Positions 47,103-58,081 of a stretch of DNA of 64,000 nucleotides are shown piece by piece (the stretch's first letter is position 1; the number at the start of each line of letters is the position of its first letter). A program made the translations under genes and the position numbers. The DNA lies in the NCBI GenBank assembly GCA_030685235.1, contig MU839253.1, forward strand, positions 1 through 64,000, written 5' to 3'. The notes below the pieces were generated by a model, which was not told where the DNA came from, did not search any database, and saw only the letters and a program-made list of their open reading frames with translations. The DNA comes from Copromyces sp. CBS 386.78 (lineage: Eukaryota > Ascomycota > Sordariomycetes > Sordariales > Sordariaceae).

Positions 47103-49905
47103 GTGGCCGACATCAACGACGCCATGGACCCTCCATCGAAGCGGAGGAGACTGGCTCCCAAGGTTTCCGATGCCCCAGCCCAACCCGCCCTCCCATCGAC
47201 GACTCCTCAGCCTCAGCCCCAAGCTCAAGCTCAAGCTCAGGCCCAGGCTCAGGGCCAGACGCCAGCACAGTCTTTCCCTCAGGACCACGTTAGTAGTAGC
47301 CTTGTTATTCCATCTGCCATGCCTCTTCTAACCGTCTTCCTCCTCCTCCACAGCAGCACTTGCAGCCCGCCGCCGCCGAACCACTCGTGTCGCCCGCACA
47401 GTCTACGCAGTCCGCACCGCTTACCGAACGTGGAGAGTTCGAGGCCTACGCGAGACATCTCCAAGATGCTGCCATGTACATCAAAACAGTTAAGGAGCAA
47501 CTTGTTCCCCACAGGAGCGTGTCGGTACTGATGCTGAGATGGGAGGAGGACCTCAGTGTTGAAGCAGACATGCTGCTTCTGGAGAAGGTGTTTCGGGACC
47601 GGTACAACTACAGCACCGAGAAATGGGTCATCCCTACCGTGCCCAACCCCAGCATCAAGCTGAGCTACCAGATGGCCTCGTTTCTCGAAAACGCCGGCCC
47701 TGATCACCTCTTGATTGTCTACTACGCCGGTCACGGTTTTGTTGGCCAAGACAACCACCTGTATTGGGCCTGGTAGGTTGGCTCTCTCGTTCACAGCAAC
47801 GCCCCTGTTTCCCAGGCTGACATTACGGGTCTAGTAACACACGCGACGATGCTGCCAAGCTCAAGTGGGATGGTGTCCGCTGTCTGTTCGAGGACGCCCA
47901 GCCAGAGATTCTGCTCCTGTTAGACACCTGTGCCGTCAAGGATTCACCTCCCGCCGGGAGTCACGGCACCAAACAGGCCATTGCCGCGTACACGCCGGAA
48001 CAGAGCTCAAGAGAGACCGGACCCCGCTCTTTCACAGCTACCTTGGCTGATGCTCTTACCAGACTTGCCAGCGGTCGTCCATTCAGCGTTCAGAAGCTAC
48101 TCGACGAGCTAATAACACTACGGCAACACGAGAGCGCTCAAGCTCTTGCCAAGCTGGTCAACGGAACGGCCAAGATAGCTCCGTCCGAGAGAGTACCTGT
48201 GACTTTCACCTTGACACCTGCCAAGGGACGTGATATTGTTCTGGGGCCCTTGAAGAAGGAGGTTGCACAGCTGCAGTCGCCTCCTCAATCTGCTGACGTG
48301 GAAGGGGGCGCCTGGAGGTCGACCCGGGATGACCAGCCGCTCAGCGCCACAGAAGTGGCTGACCTTACTTTTGAGGAGAGCAGTAGAGTGTTGGTGTGTA
48401 CCACATTCGTGGGAGATGCGAGCGCAGACATGGGCTTCTTCCACCAATGGCTCCATAATCCTCCGTCCGTTGCCTCAAAAATCACGGTGGAGGGCATGTT
48501 CCTCGGGCCTCCTACTATGCTTTTGATCTCGATGCCGCTCTCAATATGGAACATCGTCCAGCACGACAAGGTTTGCTGCTTCTTGGGATACATCAGTTCA
48601 CACAACATGATTCATCTCTACCAGCGACTCGTCAAATCTGCTGCGAACGGCGAGCCAATGACCAAAGACTTCGAGGATGGCCGCATTCTACTCGACGCAC
48701 GAGAGGCTGCTGCAGGTAGCCCGTCTCTGAACCGGCGAGATCACACGAACCATTACTCTTCCCTCGCGCAGGAGAGCCAGTCACGTCAGGAGCACCGGGT
48801 CCCGCTTCCCACGCCCAACGGGGCTGTTCCCGTCACTCCTGGCCCTTCAGGTCAGACCCCCGGTCCCAAGGCCAAGGATGACGCAGAAGATTCCGACGAG
48901 ATGAAAGAAGCGGCAGAACAGTTGAAGATGCTGAGCGATCTCCACGCGCAAAGCAACAGGCTGGGAGATAGCATTGCAGTCAGGCACCCTGAAGAGCCCG
49001 GTGCCTCCGATGTGAATGACACCGTTATGGATGAGATTCACTACGGCGGCGTCCCCTATGGCACCCCTCGTGCCAAGGTTGGAGTGGTCAACGGGAAGAT
49101 CCCCACTGAAAGTCCAAGGGGTTCAGCAGGGAGGAGGCCGCTTCAGAAACAAGTGTCGAAGCAAGAGACGCGGTGTAGCCACTGTAGCCATGCGCCATTC
49201 AAGGACTCGTCTTCGCTCCGCAAGCATATCGCAGCTGCTCACACGCGGCCGTTCCCATGCGCTTTCTCCTTTGCCGGGTGTGCAAGCACATTCGGGTCCA
49301 AGAATGAGTGGAAGCGTCACATAGCCTCTCAGCACCTGTGCCTGCAATATTACCGGTGCTCGGCCTGTCCACAAAGCAGCGCTGATGGCAAGGGGAATGA
49401 GTTCAACCGCAAAGACTTGTTCACGCAACATCTGCGACGAATGCATGCGCCGGCGATCCTCAAGAAGCCCGGTGCCAAGCCTGAGGCCGGACTTCTCGCT
49501 GAGTGGGAGGCGCACGTAAAAGAGATGCAAGCGTCATGTCTGGTAACGCGCAGGCAACCCCCTCAGCGATCATCTTGTCCCAAACCCGACTGCCAGAGCG
49601 TTTTTGAGGGCGCCGGATCATGGGATGAGTGGACCGAACATGTCGGTCGACATATGGAAAAGGGAGAGGCTGATCGTATGGGTGTGGATCGCCTGCTCGC
49701 AGAATGGGCGCTTGATGAGGGGATCATTGAGCGCATCGAGGACGACAAGTATAGGCTCTGTCCGCAAAACGGAGCAGCTATGCCCGCCGATAGGAATATG
49801 AATCAAAACTCGGCTGCTGCCGAAGTTACGAAGAAAGAGGATGAGGACCCATCAATCACCGTGGCATTATCGGCGCCGGATTCGGACGGTATGGATGTGG
49901 ACTGA
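47103..49905 (+). CDS. Caspase-fold (metacaspase-like) protein fused to C2H2 zinc fingers
   Basis: Three exons, 47103-47288, 47354-47772 and 47835-49905 (introns 65 and 62 nt, phases compatible), encode 891 residues; starting at the second ATG (47124) gives 884. Order: a basic KRRR patch (possible nuclear signal) and a Gln/Ala/Pro repeat to residue ~60. A caspase-type p20 domain of clan CD follows, with His189 in VYYAGHG and Cys234 in LLLDTCAV, the usual catalytic dyad positions. Next come a conserved middle region, a charged Pro-rich linker (~540-640), and zinc fingers from Cys649 (CSHC...H...H, CAFSFAGC...H...H, CSAC...H...H), with another CPKPDC finger near 783. The Cys box DTCAV differs from the common DSCHSG of metacaspases, so peptidase activity is uncertain. 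A nuclear or signalling role is inference. Confidence 0.85.
47205..47262 (+). repeat. In-frame hexamer repeat coding Gln-Ala
   Basis: CAAGCT/CAGGCC hexamers, preceded by CAGCCTCAGCCC, encode PQPQAQAQAQAQAQ near the N-terminus of the caspase-fold protein. All units are multiples of three, so copy-number changes would keep the frame. The high copy similarity suggests length polymorphism. Confidence 0.8.
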
Positions 49906-51621
49906 TCGTGGGAGAAAGCTGGCCAAAGTCATTTTGGGTGGGGGGGGGATCATCGGGTCATGGCATCTTCCAGGCCACGGAGAGAGAAGCATGGCGGCGC
50001 ATATGGGTACTGTCATAAGCATGATTAGAGAGTTGCTGGAGACATCATTTTTAGGCGCGGCTGGAGTCTTACAGCAAGCCCGGTATTTTACATCACACGA
50101 TGCTATTTTTTGTTACTCTCCTGGAGCGGATTCTGACCGCCAGCACCAGGTCAACAGAAGTTGACTGGTATAGTCTTTCGCCCGCGGCTATATGGTTTGT
50201 GCATCCCTACAAGGGCGATGAACACAAGAGGGGTATCATGGCCACGGTAATAGCAGCGTATAAAAGTTTTGAATTCCTTTGCGTCAGGTACCAGTTGACT
50301 TTGTAGGCTCCGTCTGTACAGAGAGAATGAGTCGGCTGATTAGGCGCGGGTAGTTTCAAAGGTGCCGCGAGCATGAGATTTACCACCTGCTGGTTTGGGA
50401 CTGCGCAGAAACGATGAAGCGAAATGGTGAAGCCGTCTGCCGTCCGTTCGGCAACCTCAGATACCCGTCTGATGTTTCTTCAACAACCATGAGCTGGGTT
50501 CCGAAGAGGGTTGACAAGCCTAACCTTGGTTGAAGGATCGACTATGGACTTGGTGTTGTTGATCTAAATCTCGGCATCCGGACCTCAGCAGGCTTAGCAA
50601 ACCACAACCGCGGTCGGAGTCTAGCCCGATCACAATCCAAGCCTACAGGCTCCAACTCCGACCGTTGATTCTCCGCCTTGGACAGTGATTCTGGTGTTTG
50701 GTTCAGCGGGCCAGCCTCGCATCCTCGATCCCGACATTCGGGCCTTTCTTAAGGGAGATGGGCCATTAGTCCCACCTGCGATGCTACCCCCGAACTGTCT
50801 TGATGGAGTCTTGGGCCAATGGCTTTTCCCCAGGAAAATCTATGCGGAGAAAAGCCAGGGGTAAGAGCGGGGGATTGGGAAGGCAAGACTGGGGGAGTGT
50901 TGGTGAATTGGAGAAAAGCAGGCTCACCGGCCAGCCAGAGCACCACGCACGTAGGAAAAGGCAAGTGGTCAGAGCTTACCAAGACTTTGTTATTCACATG
51001 TTGACCGCCTGTGCTCCGCCTAACAGATGCTTTTCTTCACCATCTTCCAGCTAGCCGGGCTTGGTCGCAGGAAGAGGCCCGCTCAAAGTCTTGTCAAGAC
51101 CGACATGAGGCCGACACGAGGTCGGCTCCGATTCCATCGTGGGATTCGGGACGCCACGAACCTTTGCGGTCATGGTGCGTTTTTGTTAGCAGAAGCACCA
51201 TAGCAAAGTATGATTGAATGCGGAGAGATGGTACGAATTGGGAATCTATAGCATGGCAGCCCCAAGGTTCTGTAGGCCCACAATGGCTCCCAAGGGCGCC
51301 AAGGCGGCGTTCGCAATGCTTCCTTGCGTTGTCCCCGGATTCCCCCAACTTTGCAGCTTCAAAGGTCTCTGGAACATCGTCACTTGGCCGATCTTTTCCT
51401 GATTTGCCGGGGCGGGAAAGTGATGGTGTTACTTCTTCGAGATCCCCCTGCTCGGTGACGATGTGCTTGGTCCAGATGGGAGGAAATGTGTATAAGTAAG
51501 AGCATGCTGCCTCCCGTGGTTCTTGTGTGAGGAAGTTTTAGAGTGGCATCTCTCCGGATCGCAATCTATCTCTCTTGTGTGTTTGTGTCACCAAGCACCA
51601 ACCAGCCGGACAGACTACAAG
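49906..51621. other. Intergenic region between caspase-like gene and alpha-glucosidase
   Basis: No recognisable gene. The GGGGGGGG run at 49936-49948 lies just past the caspase-like stop. Short frames on both strands (49841-50164, 50749-51054, 51094-51499) are without domain content. The final 150 bp are pyrimidine-rich (CTCTCTTGTGTGTTTG) and are probably the leader of the GH31 gene. The sequence GTATAAGTA (51489-51497), ~130 bp upstream of the ATG, may be a TATA-like element. Confidence 0.45.
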
Positions 51622-54443
51622 ATGCATGTGGGATCCCGTCTCGCGGCCCTCGGGCTGCTGACTTCGTTCTGCTCTGCCGCTCTTCCACCGGCCATCCGCG
51701 CCATCAACAACGACCCATTGGCCAAGTGCCCCGGCTACAAGGCTACAAACGTCAAGACAAGCGCTAATGGCTTGACGGCAGATCTCAAGCTTGCCGGAAA
51801 GGCATGCAATGCCTACGGCACTGATCTGGACAACCTCATCCTTGAGGTGACTTACGAGACGGGTGAGTTGGCTGATATATCAAACAGAAATTAAGAGGGC
51901 TAGGAACGCTGACATCAAGAATTTGTGTGTTACCTCTAGACAACCGCCTCCACGTCAAGATCCAAGATGCCGCGAACGATGTGTATCAGATTCCCGAATC
52001 TGTCTTCCCTCGCCCGCAGGCTGCCCAGGGTGTGAACTCCAAGAAATCTGCCCTGAAGTTCAACTACAAGGCCAACCCTTTCTCCTTCTCCGTCACTCGC
52101 GCCAAGACCGGCGAAGTCCTCTTTGACACTTCGGCCGCTTTCCTGATTTTCGAGTCCCAGTACCTTCGCCTTCGTACCAAGCTGCCCAACAACCCGAACC
52201 TGTACGGTCTCGGTGAGCACTCGGACTCTTTCCGCCTCAACACCACCAACTACGTCCGGACTTTCTGGTCTCAGGATGCCTACTCCACTCCCAACGGAGC
52301 GAACCTTTACGGCAACCACCCGGTCTACTACGAGCACCGCAAGAGTGGCAGCCACGGTGTCTTGTTCCTCAACTCCAACGGTATGGATGTCGTCGTTGAC
52401 AAGGACAGCCGCTCCGGTCAATACCTCGAGTATAACTCCCTTGGAGGTGTCGTTGACTTCTACTTCGTCGCTGGCCCTAGCCCGATCGAGGTTGCTAAGC
52501 AATATGCCGAGATCACCAAGACCCCTGCCATGATGCCCTACTGGGGCTTTGGCTTACACCAGTGCCGCTACGGCTACCAGGATGCCTTCGAGGTTGCTGA
52601 GGTTGTCTACAACTACAGCAAGGCCAGCATCCCTCTTGAGACCATGTGGACTGATATCGACTATATGGACCGCAGAAGGGTCTTCACCCTGGATCCTCAG
52701 CGTTTCCCTCTCGCGACCATGAGGCAGTTGATCGGCCATCTCCATGAGAACGACCAGAAGTACATTGTCATGGTCGACCCTGCCGTGTCGGCGGCGGAGG
52801 GACCTGAGAACCCGGCTTTGACAAAGGGCATCGAAGAGAACGTGTTCCTCAAGCGCGACGATGGCTCCATCTACAAGGGTGTCGTGTGGCCTGGTGTCTC
52901 GGTCTTCCCCGACTGGTTCTCCGCCAACATCTCCAGGTACTGGGACAGCCAGTTCACCGAGTTCTTCTCCGCGAGCTCTGGCGTTGACATTGACGGTCTC
53001 TGGATTGACATGAACGAGCCTTCAAACTTCCCTTGCTTCTTTCCTTGTGACAACCCCGAGAAATCCGCCATTGGCTACCCGCCTGAGCCTCCTGCCGTGA
53101 GGACACCTCCCCGGGAGCTCCCTGGCTGGCCTTGCGTCTTCCAGCCTGAGGGAACCGAATGCAAGGAGAAGAAGGCCTTGACCATTGAGGCCCCTACCAA
53201 GCGTGACGTTCTTATTGCTGAGCGTCAGGAGACTGTTGAGGCTACCATTGCTGCCGGCAAGGAGCTTGGTCTTCCTGGCCGTGACCTTCTCTTCCCCAAG
53301 TACTCGATCCACAACAAGGCTGCTTACTTGGACTCCTGGAACGCCGACAAGGGTGGTCTCTCTAACAAGACTGTGAACACCGATACCATTCACCAGAATG
53401 GCCTGGCTGAATATGATGTTCACAACCTTTACGGCACCATGATGTCGATCCAGTCCCGCGGAGCCATGCTTGCCCGCCGCCCTGGCCTCCGCCCTTTTAT
53501 TATCACCCGCTCCACCTTTGCCGGTGCCGGCCACTCGGTTGGCAAGTGGCTCGGCGACAACATTGCTGACTGGCAACATTATCGTGAGAGCATCTACGGA
53601 ATGATGGCCTTCGCTTCCATCTACCAGATCCCCATGGTGGGTGCTGATGTTTGCGGCTTCGGCGGAAACACGACCGAGTCGCTCTGCGCTCGCTGGGCCA
53701 TGCTCGGTGCCTTCTCCCCCTTCTACCGCAACCACAACGAGTACCTGCCGGCCATCGGCCAGGAGTTCTACCGTTGGGAGAGCGTGGCTGAGGCCGCCCG
53801 CAAGGCCATCGATATCCGCTACCGCCTGCTCGATTACATCTACACTGCTCAATACAAGCAGTCCCTGGACGGTACCCCCATGATCAACCCTGTTTTCTAC
53901 CTCTATCCCAAGGACGCCAACACCTTTGGCCTCCAGCACCAGTACTTCTACGGTCCCGGCCTCCTCGTCGCCCCCGTCACCGAGGAGAACTCGACCAGCG
54001 TTGATGTCTACCTTCCCAACGACATCTTCTACAACTGGTACACTCTCGATGTCGTTTACGGCAAGGGCAAGACCGTCACCGTCAAGGACCAGAGCTTGAC
54101 TGACATCCCGCTCTACCTCCGTGGTGGCGTCATCGTTCCTCTAAGGGCCAAGTCTGCCATGACCACCACCGAGCTTCGCAAGCAGAACTTTGAGCTCATC
54201 ATCGCGGTCGGCAAGGACCTCACCGCCGAGGGTGAGCTTTACCTTGATGATGGTGTCAGCTTGGAGCAGCAGGGCGTTACGAACATCAAGTTCAAGTATG
54301 CCTTGGGTGTTCTGACCGCCAAGGGTGACTTTGGATTCAAGACCGACCTGAAGCTCACCAAGATCACCGTCGTCAGCGCCTTGAGGAAGAAGAGCGTGGA
54401 TGTTAACATCCCGTTGACCAAGGGCTTCACGGCTGTGCTCTAG
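51622..54443 (+). CDS. Secreted GH31 alpha-glucosidase (maltase type)
   Basis: Hydrolyses terminal alpha-1,4-linked glucose from maltose and starch oligosaccharides outside the cell. Exons 51622-51862 and 51940-54443 (intron 77 nt, GTGAGT...CTCTAG, codon GAC split) encode 914 residues, the usual size for fungal enzymes. The start [19 protein letters not shown] is a clear signal peptide. An N-terminal beta-sandwich of galactose-mutarotase type is followed by a TIM barrel with the nucleophile Asp437 in [12 protein letters not shown], and the acid/base Asp620 in [11 protein letters not shown], then C-terminal beta domains ([10 protein letters not shown]). [13 protein letters not shown] is also typical of the family. 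Codon use is strongly C/G-ending, suggesting high expression. Long antisense frames within it (for example 53022-53939 -) are shadows of this codon bias. Confidence 0.95.
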
Positions 54444-54582
54444 AGGGTGGTGGTTTACTGAGATAGTGTGTTGTAACTAATGGGCCAATGATTATGACTG
54501 ATGAGAGAAGTTTCTTGCTACCATAGTAGGTAGGTATGGTAGAACGTACCGTAACCTACAGGAGTGGAAATATAAGGAGGTC
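54444..54582. other. 3' flank of the alpha-glucosidase gene
   Basis: Probable 3' untranslated region and terminator. It contains GTAGGTAGGTATGGTAGAACGTACC, a short imperfect palindrome ending at the edge of the inverted-repeat element that starts at 54583. Confidence 0.3.
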
Positions 54583-55154
54583 AAGTGGCCTACTTGGGTG
54601 TAAGAAGCCTACTCTGGTTAACGTGTACACTTTTAAGGAGTAGTCTACCTGCCTCAAGTAGGCTACTTGCTGAGGCTGGCTTCTGATTGGTCAGAATTTC
54701 AATATAAGAACGAAAAAGGGAGGTTCACTAGAAGGCCTTCTATAATAATATTATAGAAGGCACTCCTAAGAATTTTTAGTAATTGGGTTAGTGTACGTAT
54801 AGGGGGTAGTTCGAAGACTTCGACTTTAAAGTCCGAGAAACGAAACTATGGTATTTACAATCGCACGAAACTTTTCGCGCGACGGAAAAAAACTTTGTTA
54901 CCAGTTGGAATCGAACTGGCAACCACAAGAACGAGAGCAACGATAATAACCATTGAGCCACTGGCCCAATTGATTGATAAGAAAGTTCGTGGCTTCCGTT
55001 TATATAAGAGACTGGAGGTTAGGAAAGAACGTTGGAGTTTGGGAAGGAATGCGCTGAAAATTCCAAATTCTAGCAATGGCTATAGGGGACCAAAAATCCG
55101 ACCAATCAGAGGTGGCCGTTCCCAAGTAGCCTACTTGAATCAAGTAGGCCACTT
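54583..55154. mobile_element. Inverted-repeat (MITE-like) element of ~570 bp with CAAGTAGGC motifs
   Basis: The left end AAGTGGCCTACTTG (54583-54596) is the exact reverse complement of the right end (55141-55154). The same order of further motifs occurs inward on both arms: CAAGTAGGCTACTTG (54654-54668 on the left; inverted near 55124-55138 on the right) and TCTGATTGGTC (54682-54692 on the left; inverted at about 55097-55107). The arms are thus ~110 bp imperfect inverted repeats with insertions. An extra CAAGTAGGCTACC follows outside the right end (55158). No duplication of the target was identified, so the exact limits are uncertain. The core includes a tRNA-like stretch. Confidence 0.55.
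54895..54970 (-). other. tRNA-like sequence (degenerate, SINE or tRNA pseudogene)
   Basis: On the - strand the sequence has an A-box-like GTGGCTCAATGGTTA and a B-box-like AGTTCGATTCC at proper tRNA spacing. The T-stem and acceptor stem do not pair properly: CCAGT pairs with ACTGG around the T-loop instead of a standard 5-bp stem. It is therefore not a functional tRNA by eye. It could be the RNA polymerase III promoter of a SINE or a decayed tRNA. Confidence 0.4.
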
Positions 55155-55309
55155 TTTCAAGTAGGCTACCCGACTTCCTGATTTTTCCGCTACGGTACCC
55201 TTGTACCATAGCATGAACAAATAAGAAACCACGGTGTACATGTTCCCACTTCCTGCTATCAGAACCCCTGAGTGAAGACTGTATATGTTCATCAACGTAT
55301 CCGTTGTTA

Positions 55310-56227
55310 TTATGCAGGCCCTTGCAAAACCACCGAGTCGATAGTGCATATGACGGTCGTACCGCTCACTGATGCCTTTGCTCCGGAAATGGTGTACTTT
55401 GTGGCCGAGTTATAGTTTTCTGGCTTTCCTGTGCACCACGCCGAGTTCGTGCTTCCAGTCGCAACCTGTCGGGCAAGTTAGCGCTTGAAAGCCCTTTATA
55501 AGAAGAGAGAGGGTCGACGGTCCCCGGGCCAGGATGGTACACACTATTTTGACGTTCTTGAATGTCAAGGGCCCGAAAGTCCACGCCACATCATAAGGTA
55601 ACTATGGTATATGTCAGTACCAATACCGCTGATGTAGCTCTTTTTGTGGACTGAATATTGTCGCAACTCACAGTTCGATGGCGAAAATGGCTTGGTTGAA
55701 AGATTTCCCCGCTGTGGTAGAGGTCCAGAGTATCAGCACCCACAGTCTATATTCCAGTCTCCATCATTCTGCCCTTGGTTCAGACTAGGCTTTGCCATCT
55801 AATACTTGCCAAGAGGAAAGGTATTAGTCACGGGTGAGCCGTTGGTTCCCCTCGTCGTCGTCGTAGTCCATCCGCTCCCGTCACTGTTCAATACGTTCGA
55901 GAAGCTGTTCGTCTCTCCCGCATACGTGTTGAACCCGCCTCCCCACGGCAACGAAGGGTTTGAACAGCACCATCCAGATCCAAACCACCAAATGCCGCTT
56001 CGGCCGTCAAGTACGTTCTGATATACTCCGCTGTTGTCGGTCGGTTAGAGGCCCGGCCAAAGGTAGTAGACTGCCGCCTTGGGTAGAGCTGGGATGACCA
56101 TTTGTCCACTGAAGGCAGTGAACTTGGCTCCCGAAGGAGTGTTATATCGCAGGAAATACCATGTTGCGGCGGTAGCCTGGCTGGCAAACAGGAGGACAGG
56201 AAGAAAGATGACGGATAGAAGCTGCAT
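55310..56227 (-). pseudogene. Small secreted beta-rich protein, broken by an in-frame stop
   Basis: On the - strand, MQLLSVIFLPVLLFASQATA is a signal peptide. It leads into ATWYFLRYNTPSGAKFTAFSG and YYLWPGL, then an in-frame TAA (56045-56047), after which the same frame continues as PTDNSGVYQNVLDGRSGIWW, WCCSNPSLPWGGGFNTYAG and onward. The stop sits where Gln (CAA) is expected. Further exons can be recognised: 55672-55711 (KSFNQAIFAIEL), 55545-55601 (YDVAWTFGPLTFKNVKI) and 55310-55465 (VATGSTNSAWCTGKPENYNS ... stop). The first intron fits a GC-AG intron (GCAAGT at 55809). The junction of exons 2 and 3 does not keep frame with canonical sites, a possible second lesion. The family looks like fungal secreted proteins of ~230 residues, function unknown to me. 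Total span and spacing are otherwise normal. Confidence 0.65.
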
Positions 56228-56969
56228 CTTCGCTTGACAACTTGAGACCTGGACGTTGCAGGGTCGGCTGAGGGTAGAGAGAGAGGGAGGTTGTGGTAAG
56301 GTTGACCGACATGTTGCTCAAAAAGCGAAGGCAAACGTTAGGTTGTCATATATATGTGTTCTCTCATTGCTTATCGTCGATTGTTTCAGGGCTTGAAGAT
56401 CTGGATCCCTACTGGTGGAATGATGTTTGGTTCATGGCCAACATTTACCCAAAGTAGTGCGGCATTGAGTACCCCGGCGTTGCAATTGAAACCCCGAAGT
56501 CTTGAGAAGGAAGCACGAGCATATACCACCCTGAGAACATCAGAGTCACACGCAGCGCGCCCCACAGCTCCGTGATGTTTTTGGATCCGCATAAACAGAA
56601 TATTTGGTAGGCTTATGCTGTTGAATTGGTACGCGTTGACAGATCTGTTGTCCAATGCCCACAAGCATTACCACGGTCCGAGCCTTTTAAGACGCGCATG
56701 GCAGGCAACCGAGGAGAGTTGTGCAGCAAAGCAACTGTAAGGGAAGTTGATGGTAACGGCAGAAGAGAAAGGAGAGAACGGAAACGACGCCAGGCACACG
56801 AAAGACAGATTATATCCACGTGTGGTTGAATGAGAACATGCTCTGTGGTCGTCTGGTACAGGGAAGGCGCTGGATGATGGCGCAGAAAGCAATGCTGGGC
56901 ATCATAAAAGCGACGAAGAAATTGACTTGAAGCAACCTATATCCTGACATGTCGCCTTAAACTCTCGCC
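56228..56969. other. Intergenic region between two broken genes
   Basis: No supported gene. Short frames on both strands (56354-56575 +, 56386-56664 -, 56626-56829 +) lack domain content. It is probably the promoter of the secreted-protein pseudogene and the 3' flank of the cupin pseudogene. Confidence 0.4.
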
Positions 56970-57524
56970 TCACTCCTCGGCCTTCACCCATCCTTCTTGA
57001 ATGTTCTGCTTCCTGCTCCTTTGACTCCATTCAGGCGGCACATCAATACCTTCTTCCTCCTCCTTCTCGCCCTCCTCCTTGGTCTTATGCACTGAGAGTA
57101 GACGGTGTAAAGAATCAAGGGGGTCGGTCCCTGGTTCAGCAACTGATGCTTTGTCCCTGCTGGTACAATTACCATATCGCCTGCCTTAATTTTCTGTTCC
57201 TTGCTCCCAACCTGGGCGAGGCCGACGCCCGAGGTAAAGGTAAGGATTTGGTCCCTGGTATGAATCTAGTAAGCCACGACTTAGTACTCCTAGCCGGCAT
57301 AGGTGGCAATAGCATTTAGACAGAACGTGAGATAGGTACTTACCTCTTCTCCGATGTCTCCACCCACAGGGATACCTAGTCATCAGTACGAGCTGAGAGT
57401 AGAGCCCGGTCTACAGAACACGACGGAACTCGCCAGACTCAGATGGCAAAGCCGTCGTCATGTCGGGGAAGTATTGCATTTCATGCTTGGGAGGATCGCT
57501 ACTGGGGGTCTGGAATGGAGCCAT
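56970..57524 (-). pseudogene. Cupin-domain protein gene with nonsense and frameshift lesions
   Basis: On the - strand, ATG 57524 starts MAPFQTPSSDPPKHEMQYFP and continues to GEFRRVL, then TAG (57411-57413) where TGG (Trp) is expected, then TGLYSQLVLMT in the same frame. Four extra bases shift the frame before IPVGGDIGEE. A normal intron (GTAAGT...TTACTAG) follows. Exon 2 gives IHTRDQILTFTSGVGLAQVG and MVIVPAGTKHQLLNQGPTPL ending YTVYS, the two conserved cupin motifs with metal-ligand-type residues. After YTVYS the frame shifts again into VHKTKEEGEKEEEEGIDVPP and ends at TGA 56970; a short segment appears deleted. Single-domain cupins of this kind are common bacterial-like proteins in fungi, of unknown substrate. 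Three independent lesions argue for a dead gene rather than a sequencing error. Confidence 0.7.
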
Positions 57525-58081
57525 TGTGCGTTGGAGCGGCTTTGCGTGGTGAAATTGGCAATGATCTAGTCGTTTTGTCTTCCGAAGGCTTAGTAAACGA
57601 TGTGTATAGGAAGCTCCCAGTACGAGGCCCTGTTGACTTCTACCTGAGCAGACGTAGCGATGAGCGACACGGGAGAGCATTGGGTTCTGGAAGGAATTCC
57701 AAAAGGAAATGGAAAGTGAAATAAGGGAATGAAAATGCGGTCGAGATGCAGGACGGCTGCAGTCTTGGGGCTTTTGCAGCGACTAAGTCATAACGTCATC
57801 ATCATGACCCAGACGGCCGTATGGACTACCCCAGCCCATGTACGAATGGATCAACACGGGGAATATAGACAACTTAAGTTGTTACTGTACTCGGGGATTC
57901 GGGGAAGAACCTAGGACCTCAAGAACCTGAAAAGAAACGAGGCAACACGAACACCAGCGCATTGTCTCGCGATTAGCTTGAGTTTTGCATTCGCGGCTTC
58001 CATTACAGACCTGTCGGCCGACAATCAACTCTAACCCACAAGGTATGTTCACGGCCAATAGCCGTCGGTTGTCCTTTGCGC
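57525..58081. other. Intergenic region
   Basis: Normal composition, no recognised coding content. It should hold the promoter of the broken cupin gene (-) and the 3' end of the GST-like gene (-). Confidence 0.4.

Noticed and set aside
52000..53939. Long antisense frames (188 and 305 residues) opposite the GH31 gene
   Set aside because: They arise from the strongly biased C/G-ending codons of the alpha-glucosidase; no domain and no independent promoter evidence.
54895..54970. Functional tRNA gene on the - strand
   Set aside because: A- and B-box-like motifs are present, but the acceptor and T stems do not pair; reported only as tRNA-like.
57186..57383. Independent 65-residue frame starting MTRYPCGW
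   Set aside because: It is the frameshifted reading of the cupin gene across its intron.
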